Source: CAZAQK01 sp964535825 (GTDB taxonomy: Bacteria > Pseudomonadota > Alphaproteobacteria > Rickettsiales > SXRF01). Taken from it: a stretch of 64,000 nucleotides of DNA. Positions 8,411-17,440 of the stretch are shown here, in pieces. The notes under the pieces were generated by a model. That model was not told the origin of the DNA. It searched no databases and saw nothing but the letters and a program-made list of their open reading frames with translations. The translations under genes were made by a program, and so were the position numbers. How positions within the stretch are numbered: the stretch's first letter is position 1; every line of letters starts with the position of its first letter. The stretch is taken from positions 119,826-183,825 of the forward strand of contig CAZHUC010000004.1 of NCBI GenBank assembly GCA_964535825.1, read 5' to 3'.

Positions 8411-9683
8411 TCCGATAGAGGTGTTTTTAAACAGGCTGCATCACCCGATGTTGGCCTCCATCGATCTGAAACTGGACAGGATGCTCCGTCTGCTCGCCAT
8501 GCTCGGAAATCCGCAGAAGCGTTTGCCGCCTGTCATTCATGTGGCGGGTACAAACGGCAAAGGGTCGTTACTTGCTAATTTGCAGTCTATACTTCAGGTG
8601 GCTGGTTATAGGGTGCATAAATATACCTCGCCGCATCTGGTACGTTTCCGTGAGCGTATCGTGCTGAATGGTAAGGAAGTGGAGGATGTTTACATCATCA
8701 ATATCGTAAAGCATGTGACCTCCGTATTACAGGCGCAGCCCGCCACCTTCTTTGAAGCGACCACTGCTGCTGCTTTCCTTGCCTATGCAGAGCATCCGGC
8801 GGATGTGCTGTTGCTGGAAACGGGCATGGGAGGAAGGCTTGATGCCACCAATGTTATCGATAAACCGCTGCTTACTGCAATCACACCGATATCCATGGAT
8901 CACACGGAATATCTGGGCAATACCATTGAAGCTATCGCTGGTGAGAAGGCAGGTATTCTAAAGCGTGATGTGCCGTGCGTGGTGGGAAGGCAAGAGGAGG
9001 CGGCGCTTCAGGTGATCGAAGAAAAGGCAAAGGCACTGAATGTTCCGCTATATCGCTTTGGTAGTGAATGGCAGCATGCCAATGGCGAATATGTTTCGGA
9101 TAAAAGGCGTATGACATTCGCACCATCACTGGCGGGCAATTTCCAGTTTGATAACACGGCTACAGCCATTGCCTGCCTTGATCTATTGCCGCAATTTAAA
9201 GTATCAGATGCACAGATCACAGAAGGTATCAATAAAGTGGATTGGCCGGCCAGATTGCAGCACATCACATCTGGGGCATTGCCAAAGTTAGTTGCTGGCC
9301 ATCAGATGTGGCTGGATGGCGGGCACAACCCGCAAGGTGCGCAGATGCTTGGTGAGTGGATGGCAGCGCAAACACAGGATATCCATGTGGTGTGCGGCAT
9401 GATGAAGGGCAAGGATGCCAGATCATATCTTGAGCGTATCAAGCCTTATGTAAAAACTTTTTATGCCGTAGCCATTCCTGATGAAAGCGGCAGTCACACT
9501 GCTTCTTCGCTTGCAGTGGAAGCCAAAGCGCTTGGAATGGAAGCGTTTGAAGCGACCAGTGTAGAAAAAGCATTGCAAACTATTGCAGGAAGTGCAAAAA
9601 ATCCTTCCATAATCTGTATTTGCGGTTCTTTGTATCTGGCGGGGCATGTGCTTCATATCAATGCCAGCGCGAAAGCTGCCTGA
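8400..9683 (+). CDS. folC: Folylpolyglutamate synthase / dihydrofolate synthase
   Basis: Adds glutamate to dihydropteroate and folates. The ATG at 8400 (427 aa) is chosen over upstream ATGs that lie inside folP. Motifs: Mur-ligase ATP loop HVAGTNGKGS, LLETGMGGRLDATN, and DGGHNPQGAQM in the C-terminal domain. Third gene of the folate operon. dapD starts 16 bp downstream and may be on the same transcript. Confidence 0.95.
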   Translation: MSRDPIEVFLNRLHHPMLASIDLKLDRMLRLLAMLGNPQKRLPPVIHVAGTNGKGSLLANLQSILQVAGYRVHKYTSPHLVRFRERIVLNGKEVEDVYIINIVKHVTSVLQAQPATFFEATTAAAFLAYAEHPADVLLLETGMGGRLDATNVIDKPLLTAITPISMDHTEYLGNTIEAIAGEKAGILKRDVPCVVGRQEEAALQVIEEKAKALNVPLYRFGSEWQHANGEYVSDKRRMTFAPSLAGNFQFDNTATAIACLDLLPQFKVSDAQITEGINKVDWPARLQHITSGALPKLVAGHQMWLDGGHNPQGAQMLGEWMAAQTQDIHVVCGMMKGKDARSYLERIKPYVKTFYAVAIPDESGSHTASSLAVEAKALGMEAFEATSVEKALQTIAGSAKNPSIICICGSLYLAGHVLHINASAKAA

Positions 9684-9699
9684 AGAGTAGGAATTTATT

Positions 9700-10551
9700 A
9701 TGCCACAGAATCTGATCAATGACGCATGGGAGATGCGCAATAAGCTGGATGCATCCACACAGGGCGATATACGCAATGCTGTAAATGATGTGATGGCACG
9801 TTTGGATGCTGGCCATTTGCGTGTGGCGGAGAAGCAGGGCGATGACTGGATCGTTCATCAGTGGATCAAGAAGGCGGTGCTGCTTTCTTTCCGCCTGAAT
9901 CCCATGGAATTGCTGGCGCATGGTGCTTATGCAGCAAAGGATTTTGACAACGAAGAAAAGCACAGCTTCTGGTATGACAAAGTACCTTCAAAATTCATCG
10001 GCTGGGATGAGAAGCGCTTTCATGAATCTGGCTTCCGCGCCGTTCCCGGTGCTATTGTACGCCATTCTGCCTACATCGCTAAAGATGTGGTGCTGATGCC
10101 GAGCTTTGTGAATGTTGGCGCGTATGTGGGCGAGGGTACAATGGTAGACACATGGGTGACCATCGGTTCATGCGCACAGATCGGCAAGCATTGTCATATC
10201 TCGGGTGGCGTTGGTATTGGTGGCGTGCTTGAGCCATTGCAGGCAAATCCTGTAGTGATCGAGGATAATTGCTTCATCGGTGCGCGTAGCGAAGTGGCTG
10301 AGGGTGTTATCATTGAAGAAGGATCGGTCATCTCCATGGGAGTATTCCTTGGTGCATCTACAAAGATCATAAACCGCGAAACAGGTGAGATCACTTATGG
10401 GCGCGTGCCTGCGTATTCTGTGGTCGTGCCGGGAACGCTGCCGGGCAAGACACCAGATTCACCATCGCTCTATTGCGCGGTCATCGTAAAACGTGTGGAT
10501 GAAAAGACCCGCTCCAAGACAGGTATCAACGAACTACTGCGTGGGTTCTAG
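9700..10551 (+). CDS. dapD: Tetrahydrodipicolinate N-succinyltransferase
   Basis: Succinylates 2,3,4,5-tetrahydropyridine-2,6-dicarboxylate in lysine and meso-diaminopimelate synthesis, supplying peptidoglycan. The 283-aa length is standard. An N-terminal helical domain precedes a left-handed beta-helix built from hexapeptide repeats (from about residue 105: AIVRHSAYIAKDVVLMPSFVN, GAYVGEGTMVDTWVTIGSCAQIG), then GGVLEPLQANPVVIEDN, typical for DapD. It converges on truA with the two stop codons directly abutting. Confidence 0.96.
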   Translation: MPQNLINDAWEMRNKLDASTQGDIRNAVNDVMARLDAGHLRVAEKQGDDWIVHQWIKKAVLLSFRLNPMELLAHGAYAAKDFDNEEKHSFWYDKVPSKFIGWDEKRFHESGFRAVPGAIVRHSAYIAKDVVLMPSFVNVGAYVGEGTMVDTWVTIGSCAQIGKHCHISGGVGIGGVLEPLQANPVVIEDNCFIGARSEVAEGVIIEEGSVISMGVFLGASTKIINRETGEITYGRVPAYSVVVPGTLPGKTPDSPSLYCAVIVKRVDEKTRSKTGINELLRGF

Positions 10552-11319
10552 TTAGTAATCTACTTTGAGTAGATAAAGACCATCAGGGGGAGCAGTAGGG
10601 CCTGATTTGGTACGATCGCAGGCTTCAAGCGCTGCTTTAACATCTTCCGGCAACCACTTGCCTTTACCCGCCAAGGCGACTGTGCCTACCATGATGCGCA
10701 CCTGATGATGCAGGAACGAGCGCGCACAGGTTTGCACAATTATATCATCACCCTGTTTGGTGATATCCAGCTTCTCCAATGTTTTGATAGGTGACTTTGC
10801 CTGACAGGCTGTGTCGCGGAAGCTGTTGAAGTCATGTGTGCCGACAAGATAGCTCGCGGCCTGCTGCATCTTCGGAATATCCAGATATTCTGCCACATGC
10901 CATGCACGGCTGGTCTCCAGTCCCAGACGAGCGCGACGGTTGATGATGCGGTAAATATAATGCCTGCGGATGGCAGAAAAGCGTGCGCTGAAATCATCGG
11001 GCACTGCTTCCACATGGGTAACGGCAATGCGTTCAGACCGGATGGATGAGTCATTATCCGAGGCATGGAATAAATGAAAATTGATGCCCTGCATGATATT
11101 GAACTCATCATATTCCTTAGGCAGGTCTACGTGCGCGATCTGGGCGATGGCATGTACGCCGGCATCCGTGCGGCCAGCGCCAACAATATCTGTAGTAATG
11201 CCAGCGAATTTTTTTACAGCCTCGATAAGTTTTTGCTGCACGGTTGGCTGATCGGGCTGTCTCTGCCAGCCGGCATAGTGCGTGCCATCATATTCAATGG
11301 TTAGTTTGTAACGCGGCAT
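10552..11319 (-). CDS. truA: tRNA pseudouridine(38-40) synthase
   Basis: Isomerises uridines 38-40 in the anticodon arm of tRNAs. The 255-aa protein contains the catalytic-aspartate motif GAGRTDAGVHA (D52) and the typical opening YDGTHYAGWQRQP. SFLHHQVRIMVGTVALAGKG is the conserved C-terminal block. Last gene of a reverse-strand run gltX, unknown, def, fmt, truA. Its start codon overlaps the fmt stop by one base. Confidence 0.95.
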   Translation of the reverse strand: MPRYKLTIEYDGTHYAGWQRQPDQPTVQQKLIEAVKKFAGITTDIVGAGRTDAGVHAIAQIAHVDLPKEYDEFNIMQGINFHLFHASDNDSSIRSERIAVTHVEAVPDDFSARFSAIRRHYIYRIINRRARLGLETSRAWHVAEYLDIPKMQQAASYLVGTHDFNSFRDTACQAKSPIKTLEKLDITKQGDDIIVQTCARSFLHHQVRIMVGTVALAGKGKWLPEDVKAALEACDRTKSGPTAPPDGLYLLKVDY

Positions 11320-12248
11320 TATTCCAGTATACTCCCGGTCGGTATGGGGAAGCCTTTGAGGAAATCGGTGGATGCCATGCGAGTCTTGCCCGGGCGTTGC
11401 AATTCTTCCAGTACGAGTGTGCTCTTGCCTCCGTCACAGGCGATCTCAAGAAAGCCACTCACCACTTCGCCAGACCGGTGTTCAGCTGCCTGCGCATTGC
11501 TGGCATGGGCGGTGAATACTTTAATTTTTTCATTGTTGAAAAGGAAACTGGCGGCTGGTGACGGCGATAGGCCACGAATGATATTCGCGATCTCGCTTGC
11601 TGGTTTGTTCCAATCGATAAAACATTCTTCTTTGGTTATCTTTTTGGCGTAGGTTATGCCATGTGGGCTTTGTGGCTTTCGCGCCGTTGTGCCTTTCTGG
11701 ATCTGGTTCAGGGTCTCGAGTATGAGCGCGCCTGCCTCTGCTGAGAGCAGATCATGCAAACTGCCTGCATTGAAGAATTCAGGCACGTCATAATTCTTCT
11801 GTAGCAGTACATCGCCAGTATCCAGCCCTTCATCCATCTGCATGATGCAGATGGCGGTGTTCTTGTCTCCGGCCATGATGGTACGCTGGATGGGTGCAGC
11901 ACCGCGCCAGCGTGGCAGCGCGCTTGGATGGACATTGATGCAGCCATACGGGTAAGCCTCAAGGATAGGTTTTGACAGCAACAATCCATACGCGACCACA
12001 ACAGCGATATCTGCTTGATGTGCGGCAAACTCGGCTTGTGCTTCCGGCGTTTTTAATGAAACAGGTGTGAATATCGGCAGGTTATTCTCTAGAGCGAATT
12101 GATGTACCGGGGAGGGTGTATCTTTTTGTCCGCGGCCTGCCGGGCGCGGTGGTTGTGTGTAAATAGCAACGATCTCATGGTCTGATGCATGCAATGCCTT
12201 GAGTGTTGGCAATGCAAATGCAGGTGTGCCCATGAAAACGATACGCAT
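11319..12248 (-). CDS. fmt: Methionyl-tRNA formyltransferase
   Basis: Formylates initiator Met-tRNA. The ATG at 12248 is preferred; an in-frame TTG at 12257 would add three residues and overlap the def stop. The resulting 309 aa is the standard length. Motifs: RIVFMGTPAFALPTL, the active-site block HPSALPRWRGAAPIQ and the MQMDEGLDTGD segment. The C-terminal OB-like domain is present. It follows def by 5 bp, the classic def-fmt pairing that couples formylation and deformylation. No good SD, which is consistent with translational coupling. Confidence 0.96.
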   Translation of the reverse strand: MRIVFMGTPAFALPTLKALHASDHEIVAIYTQPPRPAGRGQKDTPSPVHQFALENNLPIFTPVSLKTPEAQAEFAAHQADIAVVVAYGLLLSKPILEAYPYGCINVHPSALPRWRGAAPIQRTIMAGDKNTAICIMQMDEGLDTGDVLLQKNYDVPEFFNAGSLHDLLSAEAGALILETLNQIQKGTTARKPQSPHGITYAKKITKEECFIDWNKPASEIANIIRGLSPSPAASFLFNNEKIKVFTAHASNAQAAEHRSGEVVSGFLEIACDGGKSTLVLEELQRPGKTRMASTDFLKGFPIPTGSILE

Positions 12249-12253
12249 GGGAA

Positions 12254-12817
12254 TCAATGGTCGTGGTTACAGTGCGGGCCGTGCACATGATCGTGGTCGA
12301 AATAGCCAGCCTTTTTCATTTTGGTGAGCTTTTTGTTGATCATATCGCGCTTGAGGCGGGAGATATGGTCAACGAATACGATACCGTTCAGATGGTCGAT
12401 CTCATGCTGGATACAGGTAGCAAGCAGGCCATCAAAGGTTTCTTCCTGCTGGTTGCCTTTAAGGTCGAGGTAGCGCACGCGCACGCCAGCGGGGCGCACA
12501 ACATCGGCGAACTGGTCAGGGAAAGAAAGGCAGCCTTCCTTATAGGTTTTTTCTTCCGGCGTATTTTCAACAATTTCGGGATTGATGAGCACATGTTGTT
12601 CGCCCGGGCCTTCTTCCTCGCGCCATGTGATATCGGCCACCAGCACGCGTTTATGAATGCCCACCTGCACGGCAGCAAGGCCGATGCCACGCTCATGATA
12701 CATGGTCTCCAGCATATCTGCTGCCAGTTTGCGGACGGTATCATCCACTGCTTCAACGGGTTTTGAAACTATATGTAAGCGCTCATCCGGCGCGATGACC
12801 AAAGGTAATATTGCCAT
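12254..12817 (-). CDS. def: Peptide deformylase with His-rich tail
   Basis: Metalloenzyme that removes the N-formyl group from nascent proteins. All three family motifs are intact: GIGLAAVQVG (44-53), EGCLSFP with metal ligand C96, and QHEIDHLNG with H138, E139 and H142. After the usual end of the catalytic domain there is a short tail at 175-187 holding six histidines and one cysteine in 13 residues, suggesting metal binding. ATG overlaps the stop of the upstream 123-aa gene (TAATG). Confidence 0.96.
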   Translation of the reverse strand: MAILPLVIAPDERLHIVSKPVEAVDDTVRKLAADMLETMYHERGIGLAAVQVGIHKRVLVADITWREEEGPGEQHVLINPEIVENTPEEKTYKEGCLSFPDQFADVVRPAGVRVRYLDLKGNQQEETFDGLLATCIQHEIDHLNGIVFVDHISRLKRDMINKKLTKMKKAGYFDHDHVHGPHCNHDH

Positions 12818-13188
12818 TATCTCTCTAACTTTTTTGAGCTTTTATATTCAGCGTATCCTGAAGCTACTTCGTACATGGAAGCGATACATTCTGCAATCAT
12901 TCTTGCATCTTCAATGTTATCGCCTTCTCCCATCGTAATGCCTTCCTTGTCCAGTGCAAGGAAGACACCACGGCTTCCTTTCTGGAAGAATCCGCCAAAG
13001 CCACTTTTCAGGCCTGAATTGGTTTCGGCAAACATCTCAGGAGTTCTCTCAAGTCCAGCCATTGCCTCATCAAAACGGGCAACATGCCCAGCGTCTTTTA
13101 ATTTTGCCCTGACTTCATCTATGTAGGCTTGATCAACTCCGCCAGCCTGTGGGGTATCTTCGCTATCAGGTTTGGTAATAGAAGTCAT
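12817..13188 (-). CDS. Hypothetical protein, 123 aa, coupled to def
   Basis: Unrecognised family. Acidic N-terminus, then helical segments (YIDEVRAKLKDAGHVARFDEAMAGLE), a Gly-rich loop (GLKSGFGGFFQKGSRG) and a C-terminal helix. No membrane segment, signal peptide or catalytic motif. Its stop overlaps the def start by one base (TAATG), implying coupled translation. It lies between gltX and def-fmt-truA, all translation-related genes, which hints at but does not prove a related role. Confidence 0.7.
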   Translation of the reverse strand: MTSITKPDSEDTPQAGGVDQAYIDEVRAKLKDAGHVARFDEAMAGLERTPEMFAETNSGLKSGFGGFFQKGSRGVFLALDKEGITMGEGDNIEDARMIAECIASMYEVASGYAEYKSSKKLER

Positions 13189-13229
13189 AGACGAGTTTCC
13201 TTATTTACTGTCTTATTAGTAAATAATTA

Positions 13230-14600
13230 TTAACATACATCCTTTAGACGGCCAAGGCTTTCTTCCTTGCCGAGAATTTCCATTACCTCGAATACGCCAG
13301 GAGACACTAAACGCCCGGTGAGTGCAGCTCTTAGCGGTTGGGCGATGTCGCCTAATTTCTTGCCAATTTCAGCTGCATGCGCCTTGCAGAGCTCCATGGT
13401 GGCGGTGTGGCTGAAATCTGCCTGTGCTTCCAGCTTGGGCAGCAGGGCGCGCACCAGCTCACGGCCACTCTTATTATCCAGCATGTCTTTTGCCTTATCA
13501 TCCAGCGTAAGCGGGCGGGTGCTGATATACACCGCGCTGCTTTCAGACAGTTCTACCAGTGTTTTTGCGCGGGCTTTCAAGCCTCCCATGCCTTTAAGCA
13601 CACGTTCTTTAGCCAGTGCATTATCTTTCGCGTTGCAGATGTTAAGCACTAAATCGGTAAGGCGCGCATCATCAGCCTCGCGCATATAATGACCATTCAG
13701 GTTTTCCAGCTTCGCAAAATCGAATCGGGAGGGCGATTTACCGGCATTCTCCAGATTGAACCATTCGATAGCTTGCTGCGTAGAAATAATTTCATCATCA
13801 CCATGCGACCAGCCGAGGCGTAGCAGGTAATTACGCATGGCCTCCGGCAGGTAGCCCATCTTTTCATATTCCTGCACGCCGAGTGCGCCGTGCCGCTTGG
13901 AAAGTTTTGCACCGTCTGGCCCGTGAATGAGTGGGATATGCGCGAAGCTCGGTGCTTCCCAGCCCATCGCGTTATAGATCATCAGCTGGCGGAAGGTGTT
14001 GGTGAAGTGGTCATCGCCGCGTATCACCTGCGTAATGCCCATGTCATGATCATCGACCACCACGGCAAGCATATAGGTAGGTGTGCCATCAGAGCGCAGG
14101 AGGATGAGGTCATCCAGTTCGCTGTGCTGTACGGTAACAGAACCCTGCACCTTGTCATGCACGGTGGTTTCACCGGTGAGCGGTGCTTTCAGGCGTACTG
14201 AGGGTTTTGCTCCGGCAGGTGGTGTGCCGCCATCGCGCCATGGGCTGCGGAATTTGGCATTCGGATTTTCTTTGCGGAATTTTTCCAGTTCTTCTGGTGT
14301 GGTGTAACAGTAGAACGCATTACCTTTAGCGACCATTTCCTTGGCCACTTCCGTATGCCGCGCGCTGCGCGCGAACTGGAACACCGGTTCGCCGTCCCAA
14401 TCCAGCCCCAGCCATTTCATACCTTGCAGAATGGCATCGATAGCGTCCTGCGTGGAGCGGGCGCGGTCGGTATCTTCAATGCGCAGATAGAACTTACCGC
14501 CATGGTGGCGGGCATATAGCCAGTTGAAAAGTGCCGTGCGCGCACCACCGATATGCAGGTAGCCAGTGGGTGATGGGGCAAAGCGTGTAACGACGGTCAT
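13230..14600 (-). CDS. gltX: Glutamyl-tRNA synthetase
   Basis: Charges tRNA with glutamate. The 456-aa protein has the class I signatures HIGG (16-19, within RFAPSPTGYLHIGGARTALFN) and KLSKRHG near residue 235. The EDTD patch follows the HIGH-type motif. Alphaproteobacteria often carry two GltX paralogues and usually make Gln-tRNA through GatCAB, so which paralogue this is cannot be told here. The start codon is 10 bp from a GC-rich repeat arm. No SD is evident. Confidence 0.95.
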   Translation of the reverse strand: MTVVTRFAPSPTGYLHIGGARTALFNWLYARHHGGKFYLRIEDTDRARSTQDAIDAILQGMKWLGLDWDGEPVFQFARSARHTEVAKEMVAKGNAFYCYTTPEELEKFRKENPNAKFRSPWRDGGTPPAGAKPSVRLKAPLTGETTVHDKVQGSVTVQHSELDDLILLRSDGTPTYMLAVVVDDHDMGITQVIRGDDHFTNTFRQLMIYNAMGWEAPSFAHIPLIHGPDGAKLSKRHGALGVQEYEKMGYLPEAMRNYLLRLGWSHGDDEIISTQQAIEWFNLENAGKSPSRFDFAKLENLNGHYMREADDARLTDLVLNICNAKDNALAKERVLKGMGGLKARAKTLVELSESSAVYISTRPLTLDDKAKDMLDNKSGRELVRALLPKLEAQADFSHTATMELCKAHAAEIGKKLGDIAQPLRAALTGRLVSPGVFEVMEILGKEESLGRLKDVC

Positions 14601-14609
14601 AACAGGGTT

Positions 14610-14707
14610 CGGGGGTTAGGGTTCAGGAGTCAGGGCAGGTATGCCAAATATGCTATGTTTTTGCCAGCTTTTTGTTAGAACTGGCTTATGCATTTTCCTG
14701 ACCCCCG
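14610..14707. repeat. Inverted repeat spanning the gltX/comEC divergent region
   Basis: Outer arms CGGGGGTTAGG (14610-14620) and CCTGACCCCCG (14697-14707) are complementary at 10 of 11 positions. Inner arms GCCAG/CTGGC (14663-14667 with 14681-14685) add a second stem. Both flanks are built from drifting copies of a short unit like TCAGGGAT: 14603-14636 on one side, 14698-14723 on the other. The right arm runs into the comEC coding region. This looks like a mobile or expanding palindromic element, not a simple operator. Confidence 0.55.
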
Positions 14708-16820
14708 ATCCCTGATCCCTGACAGCTTCCTGGCCGAGCGTGACCGTTTCCCGTTATGGATGCCGGTTTTGCTGGCCATAGGCATTGGCATCTATTTCGG
14801 GCTGGAGGCCGAGCCGCCACAAAGAATGCTGTATGGTCTTGCCGCCGGCATGGGCGGACTCCTCCTTATTTTGCGCCGCCGTTTCCTGCCGCGCTTGGTG
14901 CTTATGGCTCTGTTCCTCGTGTGCGTTGGAGCGATGGTGGCCAGCGTGCGCACGCAGATGGTGGCAGCCCCTTATCTGTATAATACCATTTACTTCAAGG
15001 AAGTAACGGGCCGCATCGATGATATCGAGCTGCGTGTGGATGACCAGAAGATATACCTGAAGAACGTATCCATCGAAAGCATCAAGCCAGCAACGACACC
15101 GAAGCGCGTAAGCATTTCCTTGCGTAAGCCTGCGCCGGAACTCAGGGTGGGTGACACGGTGAAGACAAAGGCCATGTTGTTCCCGCCGCCTGAGCCTGCC
15201 ATGCCCGGCGCGTATGATTTTGCGCGGGCATTTTATTTTGAACAACTGGGGGCAGTGGGCTACACGCCGCATGCGGTGGAAGTGATCGAGCCGGTTGCAG
15301 TAAATAGCTGGTTGGAAAAACTCAATGTCATGCGGCTGGAGGTAGGGGCACGCATACGCGCCGCCATGAGTACTGAAAATGGTGCGGTGGCATCCGCCCT
15401 GATGGTGGGGGAAATGGCAGGTGTACCGGAAGAACTGCGTGATTCCATGCGTGATTCCGGCCTGTACCATGTGCTTTCTATTTCCGGATTGCATATGTCG
15501 CTTGCTGTGGGTGTGTTGTATGTAACGCTCCGTTTCCTGCTTTCCCTTTACATGCCACTGGCCATCCGTCTGCCGACCAAGAAGATTGCAGCGGCGTGTG
15601 GTTTGATCGGTGCGTTCTGCTATTTGTTGCTGGCGGGGTATCCTGTGCCTGCTATCCGTTCGTTCATCATGGTGGCGTGTGTGATGGTGGCGGTGTTGGT
15701 GGACAGGCGTGGCATCAGCCTTTTTTCGCTGGCGTGGGCAGCGATGTTGATTTTATTGTTCCAGCCGGAAGCGCTGGTGGGTTCTAGCTTCCAGCTTTCT
15801 TTTGCTGCAACCATGGCGATCGTAGTGCTGTATGAACGTTACGGCAATCTGCTTTACCAACCCGAGATAAGCTGGCTTAGGAAACTACGCGTATATTTTA
15901 TTGGCCTGATGCTCACATCGCTGGTGGCAACGCTCGCCACCACGCCGTTGGTCATCTACCAGTTCAACCGTGTGACGCTCTGGGGCGTGGGAGCGAATAT
16001 GCTGATGATGCCGCTGGCCTCGCTGTGGATCATGCCGATGGCGGTGGTGTCATTGCTTGTCATGCCGTTGGGGCTGGAGCAATGGCCGCTTAAGGCACTG
16101 GAGCAGGGCATTGCCATGATGATCGATATTTCCCGCTGGTTTGCGGCTCTGCCTTATGCTGCCTTCAACACGCCGCCGCTGACACATTGGGGATTTCTGA
16201 TGTTTGTATTTGGTGGTCTGTGGTTCTGTGTATGGGAGAGGCGGTGGCGGTTATTGGGGCTGCCGCTGATGGTGGCAAGTCTTGCGACCATCGCATTATA
16301 TCAACCGTATGATCTGGTGGTAAATGATGATGGTAACCGTGCGATGCTTCGCCGGCCGGATGGGCAATTCATATTCCTGCGTGGCAAACCCGACAGTTTT
16401 GAAAGTGAGATATGGCTCAAGGCGAGTGGTGCGGATAAAGCACTGACACTGGCAGATGTGAAAGATGATCCTGATTACCAGTGTAATAAGGAGCGCTGTG
16501 TGGTGAAGGCTTATGGCCGCACCATCGTGATGTCACTGCGTAAAAATATTCCCGGCCTGTGCGATGGCGCACCCGACATGGTGATAACAGAAAGTTATTT
16601 GAAAGATGAATCATGCAGCCATGTGACATGGCGTATCGATAAACGCTTCCTTCGGGCGAATGGTTCGGCAGCATTCAGGCTCGATGACGGGGTGCATGCA
16701 TATGTGGCATCGAAGGGGCGGGGTGCGCGGCCATGGGGAGAAAAAGCATATTGGCCTCTTTACCAAATCAGTAATACGGTTATGATGCCTCCATTCAAAC
16801 CCAAGAAGGATGAACCATGA
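14688..16820 (+). CDS. comEC: ComEC/Rec2 family DNA-uptake channel protein
   Basis: Inner-membrane channel for single-stranded DNA uptake in natural transformation. The 710-aa protein has the N-terminal DUF4131-like part (two membrane segments, then a periplasmic OB-like region), followed by the Competence domain with about ten membrane segments. Its conserved core is SGLYHVLSISGLHMSLAVG. The C-terminal region lacks a metallo-beta-lactamase domain, as is usual in alphaproteobacteria. The first 13 residues are encoded by a palindromic repeat (FPDPRSLIPDS); conserved sequence begins at ERDRFPLWMPVLL. It overlaps the next gene by ATGA. Confidence 0.92.
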   Translation: MHFPDPRSLIPDSFLAERDRFPLWMPVLLAIGIGIYFGLEAEPPQRMLYGLAAGMGGLLLILRRRFLPRLVLMALFLVCVGAMVASVRTQMVAAPYLYNTIYFKEVTGRIDDIELRVDDQKIYLKNVSIESIKPATTPKRVSISLRKPAPELRVGDTVKTKAMLFPPPEPAMPGAYDFARAFYFEQLGAVGYTPHAVEVIEPVAVNSWLEKLNVMRLEVGARIRAAMSTENGAVASALMVGEMAGVPEELRDSMRDSGLYHVLSISGLHMSLAVGVLYVTLRFLLSLYMPLAIRLPTKKIAAACGLIGAFCYLLLAGYPVPAIRSFIMVACVMVAVLVDRRGISLFSLAWAAMLILLFQPEALVGSSFQLSFAATMAIVVLYERYGNLLYQPEISWLRKLRVYFIGLMLTSLVATLATTPLVIYQFNRVTLWGVGANMLMMPLASLWIMPMAVVSLLVMPLGLEQWPLKALEQGIAMMIDISRWFAALPYAAFNTPPLTHWGFLMFVFGGLWFCVWERRWRLLGLPLMVASLATIALYQPYDLVVNDDGNRAMLRRPDGQFIFLRGKPDSFESEIWLKASGADKALTLADVKDDPDYQCNKERCVVKAYGRTIVMSLRKNIPGLCDGAPDMVITESYLKDESCSHVTWRIDKRFLRANGSAAFRLDDGVHAYVASKGRGARPWGEKAYWPLYQISNTVMMPPFKPKKDEP

Positions 16821-17440
16821 ACACAGCCATGTCCGGTGTAATGCCCAAATTGCTTAAAGCCCGCCAGTATCACAGTCGTATCTTTGCTGCCCTAATGGTG
16901 GCCGTTCTACTGGTATCCGAGCCGCGCCTTGGCTGGAATCTGTCTCGCAACGGGCTGATGTTCCTGGGGTATGCCCTCATCATCTTCGGCGCGTTCGGTC
17001 GTGTGTATTGCTCGGCATTCATTGGCGGCCGCAAGAATGACACGGTCGTAAGAAGTGGCCCGTTCTCTGTGGTGCGTAATCCGCTCTATGTGTTCTCGTT
17101 CATTGCGCTTGCTGGCGTGGGCATGCAATCGGGGATGCTCAGCATCACTGTCATCTTGCTCGGTGCATTCTGTTTATATTATCCCAAGGTGGTGGCGAAG
17201 GAAGAAGCGTTCCTTGCTCATAAATTCGGTGAACAATATGCGCAATATACGCGTGAAGTGCCGCGTTGGATTCCAAACCTTGACCTGTGGCGCGAACCGG
17301 AACAGGTAGAGTGCATGCCAAAATTCGTGCGCAAGACCATGATGGATGCTTCCATTTTCTTTCTTGCCATGCCTTGCTTTGTGGTGATTTCCATTTTGCA
17401 CCGTAATGGCATCCTACCTGTCTGGCTGGTGCTTCCGTGA
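16817..17440 (+). CDS. Isoprenylcysteine carboxyl methyltransferase-like membrane protein
   Basis: Polytopic inner-membrane protein of 207 aa with the ICMT/phospholipid-methyltransferase pattern: GPFSVVRNPLYVFSF, then EEAFLAHKFGEQYAQYTREVPRWIP. In this family these segments bind S-adenosylmethionine and the lipid substrate; the bacterial substrate is generally unknown. About five hydrophobic segments. It overlaps comEC by 4 bp (ATGA) and uvrD by 4 bp (GTGA), so the three form one transcription unit. Confidence 0.8.
   Translation: MNTAMSGVMPKLLKARQYHSRIFAALMVAVLLVSEPRLGWNLSRNGLMFLGYALIIFGAFGRVYCSAFIGGRKNDTVVRSGPFSVVRNPLYVFSFIALAGVGMQSGMLSITVILLGAFCLYYPKVVAKEEAFLAHKFGEQYAQYTREVPRWIPNLDLWREPEQVECMPKFVRKTMMDASIFFLAMPCFVVISILHRNGILPVWLVLP

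Noticed and set aside
14754..15494. 246-aa reverse-strand frame opposite comEC
   Set aside because: Composition is His/Arg/Gln-rich shadow sequence; the forward strand holds the conserved ComEC domain.
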